From positions 1-11,317 of the forward strand of contig JAOZTW010000098.1 in NCBI GenBank assembly GCA_029938985.1: DNA of 11,317 bases, given 5' to 3'. The stretch comes from Bacteroidales bacterium (GTDB taxonomy: Bacteria > Bacteroidota > Bacteroidia > Bacteroidales > JAOZQN01). A program made the translations under genes and the position numbers. The notes beneath the pieces were generated by a model that made no database searches, had not been told where the DNA came from, and was given only the letters and a program-made list of their open reading frames with translations. Of this stretch, positions 7,512 through 11,317 are shown piece by piece; within the stretch, counting starts at the first letter, position 1; the number at the start of each line of letters is the position of its first letter.

Positions 7512-8416
7512 AAAAATTAATTATAACAGCCGACGACTACGGAGCATCAGAAAATATTAACGAAGGAATTATATTGGGTGTAGAAAAAGGAATTATAAAT
7601 ACAATTTCGGCAATGACAAATTTTCAGAATACTCTTTATAAATTGAAAAATTTGCAAGTAAATAAAACAATAGGAATTGGTGTTCACTTAAATATTACAA
7701 CAGGAAAAGGAATAACTACGAGAACCAAAAAAAATAGTTTATGCGACAATAATGGGGATTTTTTCACAATTCAAAAAATACTTAAAAATTATAAAAATAT
7801 TAAATTAGATGAATTAAAAACAGAATTAGATTCTCAAATAATAGAATTGAAAAAGCACGAGATAAAAATAGACCACTTATCTAATCAGCATGGAATACTA
7901 TCTTTGTATCCTCCTTTTTTTGAAATAGTTATGCAGCTTGCCGAAAAATATAATGTTCCAGTACGTTCTCCCAAAACAACAAGTATTGATTGTGCAAAAA
8001 AATTTCCTAATGCTGGTACTAAAAAGTATGGAACAAAATTATTTATAAAACATGTTGCACGTAATCCTATTAATGCTTATAAATTGGCAAAAACAATTAT
8101 TGGAAAAGAAAATCAAAGTAAACTACTGAAAGCCAGAAATATAAAAAGCCCAGATTTGTTTGTTGATTATCTTTGGGGAAAACCCAGTTTTAAAAAATTT
8201 ATTTATATTTTAGAAACCATACCATCAGGAATATCAGAACTTGCTGTTCATGTGGGAAACAAAAAAAGAACAACAAATTATGCCAATGGTTTGGATACTA
8301 ACTATTTTAATAATAGAGAAAAAGAATTAGAATTGGTTTTAAATGAAAAAATAAGTAAAAAAATTGAAGAATTAAATATTGAACTAACAAATTTTTCTTC
8401 TAGTTTTGTCACTTAG
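7508..8416 (+). CDS. ChbG/YdjC-type carbohydrate deacetylase
   Basis: This 302-residue protein belongs to the YdjC/ChbG/HpnK family, metal-dependent deacetylases of N-acetylated sugars such as chito-oligosaccharides. Visible family features are ADDYG with D9/D10 (8-12), the metal His H60 in GIGVHLN, IDHLSNQHG with H123/H128 (121-129), and H248 in SELAVHVG, which corresponds to the usual ELxxHPG motif with Val in place of Pro. There is no signal peptide, so the enzyme acts in the cytoplasm. The ATG overlaps the stop of the M1 gene (ATGA), so the two are translationally coupled. The stop codon is formed partly by the first bases of the 160-bp repeat, so the insertion may have altered the last residues. 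The Lys/Asn/Ser-rich tail (FSSSFVT) looks unconserved, and the length is otherwise normal. The substrate cannot be specified. Confidence 0.85.
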   Translation: MKKLIITADDYGASENINEGIILGVEKGIINTISAMTNFQNTLYKLKNLQVNKTIGIGVHLNITTGKGITTRTKKNSLCDNNGDFFTIQKILKNYKNIKLDELKTELDSQIIELKKHEIKIDHLSNQHGILSLYPPFFEIVMQLAEKYNVPVRSPKTTSIDCAKKFPNAGTKKYGTKLFIKHVARNPINAYKLAKTIIGKENQSKLLKARNIKSPDLFVDYLWGKPSFKKFIYILETIPSGISELAVHVGNKKRTTNYANGLDTNYFNNREKELELVLNEKISKKIEELNIELTNFSSSFVT

Positions 8417-8575
8417 TGAAAATGAAATAATAAGTAGCTCCAAGATACACCGTTTTTTTAATAATTTAATAATTTAATAATCTGCAAATAGCGAGCTATT
8501 TAATGACTTTTTTAAATTTTTTAAAAAGACAAAATAAACAAGTAGGTTGGTGTTAATTATTTTTTCTTTTTCACT
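8415..8575. repeat. 161-bp MITE-like element, copy B (inverted relative to 261-420)
   Basis: The element begins AGTGAAAATGAA and ends TTCTTTTTCACT. Read from both ends, the terminal inverted repeats match at about 27 of 34 positions. The centre holds the perfect palindromic stem AAATAGC-GA-GCTATTT at 8486-8501. Copy A at 261-420 is the same element in the opposite orientation. The left end lies directly on the stop codon of the deacetylase gene: T8414 plus the element's first AG makes TAG. No target-site duplication is evident. As RNA it would form a long hairpin that could act as a transcript end for the upstream operon. Confidence 0.75.
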
Positions 8576-8590
8576 AAACATGTAAATATA

Positions 8591-8619
8591 TTGATTTTAT
8601 TTTAATTTTTTTAATTTTG
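8591..8619 (+). promoter_or_regulatory. Candidate glnN promoter P1 (TTG-N18-TAATTTTG)
   Basis: A TTG at 8591-8593 and TAATTTTG at 8612-8619 are separated by 18 bases, a spacing allowed for the Bacteroidota -33/-7 promoter. It stands at the left edge of the first tandem unit and points at glnN, with a long leader of about 315 bases in the present arrangement. It is the best complete promoter match in the window. Confidence 0.5.
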
Positions 8620-8774
8620 CCAAAAAATTCATTTCTGAAATTTTTTCAATACAAAAAGATAAATAGGTAAACTATATGTGAACTTATTTATTTATTTTTA
8701 ATTTTGCCAAAAATTCATTTCTGGAATTTTTTCAATACAAAAAGATAGATAGGTAAACTGCATGTGAACTTATT
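8607..8774. repeat. Tandem duplication of an ~82-bp promoter/leader segment
   Basis: Unit 1 (8607-8688) and unit 2 (8694-8774) align along their whole length with one single-base gap and about four substitutions. Each starts with TTTTTAATTTTGCC, which contains a TAATTTTG -7 box, and ends with GTGAACTTATT. The duplication is therefore a copy of a promoter region plus its early leader. Few differences separate the units, so the event is fairly recent. Two promoters in series could raise glnN expression or give it two start sites. That is inference. Confidence 0.85.
8699..8706 (+). promoter_or_regulatory. Candidate glnN promoter P2 -7 box (TAATTTTG)
   Basis: This is the second copy of the TAATTTTG box, in tandem unit 2. 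No TTG stands upstream; the nearest triplet at 18-base spacing is GTG (8678-8680). P2 may therefore be weaker than P1 or need an activator. It is closer to glnN and was closer still, by about 131 bases, before the MITE insertion. Confidence 0.4.
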
Positions 8775-8905
8775 GGCATTTTTCATAAATGCAAATTACA
8801 GCGTTATTTTAATTATTTTAAAATCCTCATTTACAATAGTAAACTGCGGTATTTAAAAAATAAAAATGCCTTGTACTTTACACTTATGAAAAACGCCAAC
8901 TTATT
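8767..8905. mobile_element. 123-bp MITE with 8-bp target-site duplication in the glnN leader
   Basis: The element spans 8775-8897. Its ends, GGCATTTTTCATAA on the left and TTATGAAAAACGCC on the right, form terminal inverted repeats matching at 22 of 26 positions. The 8-bp direct repeat AACTTATT flanks it at 8767-8774 and 8898-8905. Tandem unit 1 retains the uninterrupted site (GTGAACTTATTTA at 8678-8690), which shows that the repeat is a true duplication of the target. The element encodes no protein and must depend on a transposase elsewhere. Eight-base duplications occur in several IS families, including IS1595 and ISL3, and I cannot choose between them. It separates the promoter copies from glnN by 42 bases before the start codon. 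A partial inverted copy is at 11260-11317. Confidence 0.85.
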
Positions 8906-8939
8906 TATCCTTAATAAATAATTAACCTTTAATAATTTT

Positions 8940-11129
8940 ATGTCAACACAACGATTTAATGCTTTAAAAGAACTTTTAAGTAGAGATATTATAAAAGTAG
9001 AGTATCCAGAAAAATGCACTTCTGAATATTTCGGTTCTAATATTTTTGAGAAGAAGAAGATGCGAAAATATTTATCAAAAGACGTTTATAAACAATTAAT
9101 TGCATCTATTGAAACAGGCTCTAATTTGAGTAGAAAAATAGCCGACCAAGTTGCTACTGGAATGAAGACTTGGGCTTTAGAGAAAGGGGCAACACATTAC
9201 ACACACTGGTTTCATCCGCTTACCGATTCTACTGCAGAAAAACATGATGCCTTTATTGATATATCGCTTGACGGAGAAGTGTTTGAAAATTTTGACGGCT
9301 CACTATTAATTCAGCAAGAACCAGATGCTTCAAGTTTGCCTACTGGCGGTATCCGAAACACCTTTGAAGCACGTGGTTATACTGCTTGGGACCCGTCTTC
9401 TCCTGCATTTATTGTTGGCAAAACTCTTTGTATTCCTACAATATTTATTTCCTACACTGGCGAGGCTCTTGATTACAAAACACCGCTTTTGCGTTCGCTT
9501 TTTGTACTTGATAAACATTCAACCAAAGCTTGTAAGTTTTTTGATGAAAATGTAAATAAAGTAACAGCTACAGTTGGTTTGGAGCAAGAATATTTTTTGG
9601 TTGACGAAGCTTTATATAACGCCCGTCCCGATTTAATACTAACCGACCGAACTTTACTTGGACACGCCTCAGCAAAAGACCAACAAATGCAAGATCATTA
9701 TTTTGGTGCTATTCCTCAGCGTGTAGAAATATATATGCAAGAGTTTGAAATAGAAGCATATAAACTTGGAATACCAGTAAAAACAAGACACAATGAAGTT
9801 GCTCCTAATCAGTTTGAATGTTCTTCTATTTTTGAAGAAGCCAATTTAGCAATAGACCATAGTTTGTTACTTATGGAGCTAATACGCAGGATTGCACGAA
9901 AACATAAATTTAAAACTCTTTTTCATGAAAAACCGTTTAAAGGAATAAATGGTTCGGCAAAACATACAAATTGGTCGATGACAACAAACACTAATGTAAA
10001 TTTGTTGAAACCGGGCAAAACACCAAAAAGTAATCTACAATTTATAACTTTTTTAGTAAATACAATTAAGGCGGTTCACGATAATGCAGATTTAATTAGA
10101 GCAAGTATAGTGTCGGCAGGAAACGAATATAGACTTGGAGCAAATGAAGCACCTCCATCAATAGTTTCTGTTTTTCTTGGTACAAAACTTTCAAATGTTT
10201 TAGATGGCATTGAAAATAGCGTGTTTACAGAAGAAATGAACTCCAATGAAAAAACAGAAATTAAACTTGATATTGATAAAATACCAGAAATTTTTGTTGA
10301 CAATACTGACAGGAACAGAACATCGCCAGTTGCTTTTACTGGAAATAGATTTGAGTTTAGAGCAGTTGGTTCGTCCGAAAATCCAGCTTCGGCATTAATT
10401 GTATTAAATACGGCTGTGGCTAATCAGTTAGAGATGTTTAATAAACAAGTAAACGATTTAATTGATAATGGAATAGAAAAAGAAAAGGCTATTTTACAAG
10501 TAATTAGAGAAGTTATTATTGCTTCAAAAAAGGTTAGATTTGAGGGTAATGGATATGGACAGGAATGGTTGGACGAGGCAAAAAAACGTGGACTTACTAA
10601 TATTTCTGACGTTTTGCAAGCTCTTGAAGCATACAATTTTCCTAAATTTATTGAACTTTTTGAAAAGCATAAAGTATTAACTAAGATTGAAATAAAGGCT
10701 CGTCATGAAGTGAGAGTTGAAAAATACAAAAAACAACTTCAAATAGAATCCAGAGTTTTGGGTGATATTGTTCTAAATCATATTGTTCCAACTGTTATTA
10801 AATATCAAAATCTTTTAATAGAAAATGTTAAAGGAATGAAAACAATTTTTGACGAAGAGGAATTTAAAGAACTAACTGTTAGTCGTATAAAATCAATTAG
10901 AGAAATATCTATAAGCATTACTGAAATTGAAAAAAAATCGGAAGAGATGCGAATAAAACGTAAAAATGCAAACGCTCTTGAAACTCTTAATCAAATTACT
11001 CGTGCTTATATTGAAAATGTGAAACCATATTTTGAAGATATTCGTTACCTTGTTGATAAACTTGAACGTGAAGTAGATAACGAACTTTGGACACTTCCAA
11101 AATATAGAGAATTATTATACCGACATTAA
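8940..11129 (+). CDS. glnN: Glutamine synthetase type III
   Basis: This 729-residue enzyme makes glutamine from glutamate, ammonium and ATP in the cytoplasm. Its length is that of the GSIII class, which is common in Bacteroidota and cyanobacteria and much longer than GSI or GSII. Class motifs are visible: KHDAFID (101-107), GLEQEYFLVD (213-222) with metal-binding glutamates, EVAPNQFE (286-293), KPFKGINGSAKHTNWS (331-346), NEYRLGANEAPPSIVS (395-410), and RNRTSPVAFTGNRFEFR (458-474), the ATP/glutamate-binding region. The C-terminal 200 residues are a charged helical extension typical of GSIII. The ATG at 8940 gives the usual N-terminus (MSTQRFNALKEL). The gene stands alone, flanked by repeats on both sides. 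Its leader holds duplicated promoter boxes and a MITE, so its expression may be unusual for the family. No frame damage is seen. Confidence 0.97.
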   Translation: MSTQRFNALKELLSRDIIKVEYPEKCTSEYFGSNIFEKKKMRKYLSKDVYKQLIASIETGSNLSRKIADQVATGMKTWALEKGATHYTHWFHPLTDSTAEKHDAFIDISLDGEVFENFDGSLLIQQEPDASSLPTGGIRNTFEARGYTAWDPSSPAFIVGKTLCIPTIFISYTGEALDYKTPLLRSLFVLDKHSTKACKFFDENVNKVTATVGLEQEYFLVDEALYNARPDLILTDRTLLGHASAKDQQMQDHYFGAIPQRVEIYMQEFEIEAYKLGIPVKTRHNEVAPNQFECSSIFEEANLAIDHSLLLMELIRRIARKHKFKTLFHEKPFKGINGSAKHTNWSMTTNTNVNLLKPGKTPKSNLQFITFLVNTIKAVHDNADLIRASIVSAGNEYRLGANEAPPSIVSVFLGTKLSNVLDGIENSVFTEEMNSNEKTEIKLDIDKIPEIFVDNTDRNRTSPVAFTGNRFEFRAVGSSENPASALIVLNTAVANQLEMFNKQVNDLIDNGIEKEKAILQVIREVIIASKKVRFEGNGYGQEWLDEAKKRGLTNISDVLQALEAYNFPKFIELFEKHKVLTKIEIKARHEVRVEKYKKQLQIESRVLGDIVLNHIVPTVIKYQNLLIENVKGMKTIFDEEEFKELTVSRIKSIREISISITEIEKKSEEMRIKRKNANALETLNQITRAYIENVKPYFEDIRYLVDKLEREVDNELWTLPKYRELLYRH

Positions 11130-11147
11130 ACAGGAATTAAGAATTAG

Positions 11148-11184
11148 GAATTGGTTTACACCTTAAAATTCAATTATTTATAAA
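11148..11184. repeat. 37-bp exact inverted repeat, right copy
   Basis: This is the exact reverse complement of 465-501. It lies 18 bases after the glnN stop and is preceded by GGAATTAAGAATTA, which continues the match imperfectly. It does not form a good hairpin on its own, so it is unlikely to be the glnN terminator. It belongs to a dispersed repeat family of unknown extent. Confidence 0.7.
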
Positions 11185-11211
11185 ATTTTTTAGAATTTTT
11201 ATAAGTAGCTA

Positions 11212-11255
11212 TTAGGCATATTAAAATAAAAATAACTTTATTTTAATATGCCTAA
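11212..11255. terminator. 19-bp-stem hairpin downstream of glnN, possible bidirectional terminator
   Basis: TTAGGCATATTAAAATAAA at 11212-11230 pairs perfectly with 11237-11255 around a six-base loop, and TTTTGG follows. The stem is long but AT-rich and the U-tract is short, so termination is plausible but not certain. It lies 82 bases after the glnN stop and ends four bases before the partial MITE. It is the only strong hairpin after glnN. Confidence 0.5.
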
Positions 11256-11259
11256 TTTT

Positions 11260-11317
11260 GGCGTTTTCATAAGTGTAAAGTACAAGGCATTTTTATTTTT
11301 TAAATACCGCAGTTTAC
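11260..11317. mobile_element. Partial inverted copy of the 123-bp MITE, cut by the window end
   Basis: Bases 11260-11317 are the reverse complement of 8839-8897, with a single one-base gap in an A/T run. The copy starts with the terminal repeat GGCGTTTTCATAAG and is interrupted by the end of the window about halfway through, so its far end and target-site duplication cannot be checked. With the copy at 8775-8897 it brackets glnN in opposite orientation. Confidence 0.8.

Noticed and set aside
8607..8774. CRISPR array or direct-repeat array before glnN
   Set aside because: There are only two units, about 82 bases each and adjoining without spacers; this is a tandem duplication.

Overview
The window looks like a chromosomal segment of a member of the Bacteroidota (Bacteroidetes). 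The DNA is very AT-rich and start codons follow A-rich stretches instead of Shine-Dalgarno sites. Promoter-like TAnnTTTG (-7) boxes stand upstream of several genes. One secreted peptidase ends in a type IX secretion (Por) sorting domain, and the glutamine synthetase is the long type III (GlnN) form. The order or genus cannot be fixed from what is visible. All convincing genes are on the + strand.

Layout. Positions 1-721 hold a possible C-terminal tail of an upstream gene and then a cluster of non-coding repeats: a MITE-like element with hairpins (73-258), a second MITE-like element (261-420), and a 37-bp segment repeated inverted near the far end (465-501). Next come a small secreted protein of unknown function (722-1303), a short gap with only tiny ORFs, an M20 metallodipeptidase (1556-2929) and a clear hairpin terminator (2943-2979). 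A run of four closely spaced genes follows: an OLD/DUF3696-type AAA ATPase (3009-4523), a protein with TOPRIM-like acidic motifs (4559-5635), a T9SS-exported M1 aminopeptidase (5655-7511) and a ChbG/YdjC-type deacetylase (7508-8416) whose start overlaps the M1 stop by ATGA. From 8415 to 8939 there is a second, inverted copy of the 160-bp element, an ~82-bp tandem duplication carrying two promoter -7 boxes, and a 123-bp MITE with an 8-bp target-site duplication. This region leads into glnN (8940-11129). Downstream of glnN lie the inverted 37-bp repeat, a 19-bp-stem hairpin, and an inverted partial copy of the 123-bp MITE that runs off the window.

How the parts fit. The M20 and M1 enzymes and the deacetylase suggest peptide and glycan turnover, and GlnN assimilates ammonium, so most genes are housekeeping or nutritional. 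The ATPase/TOPRIM-like pair is the accessory element. This gene architecture, an SMC/ABC-like ATPase followed by a small TOPRIM-type protein, is that of anti-phage systems such as OLD, Gabija, PARIS and AbiL-like pairs. I cannot assign this pair to a named system, so it is the best candidate for something undescribed.

The most solid structural observation is in the glnN leader. The tandem duplication preserves the empty target site of the 123-bp MITE, so the insertion event and its 8-bp duplication can be read directly from this window. Identities given for repeats are hand counts.
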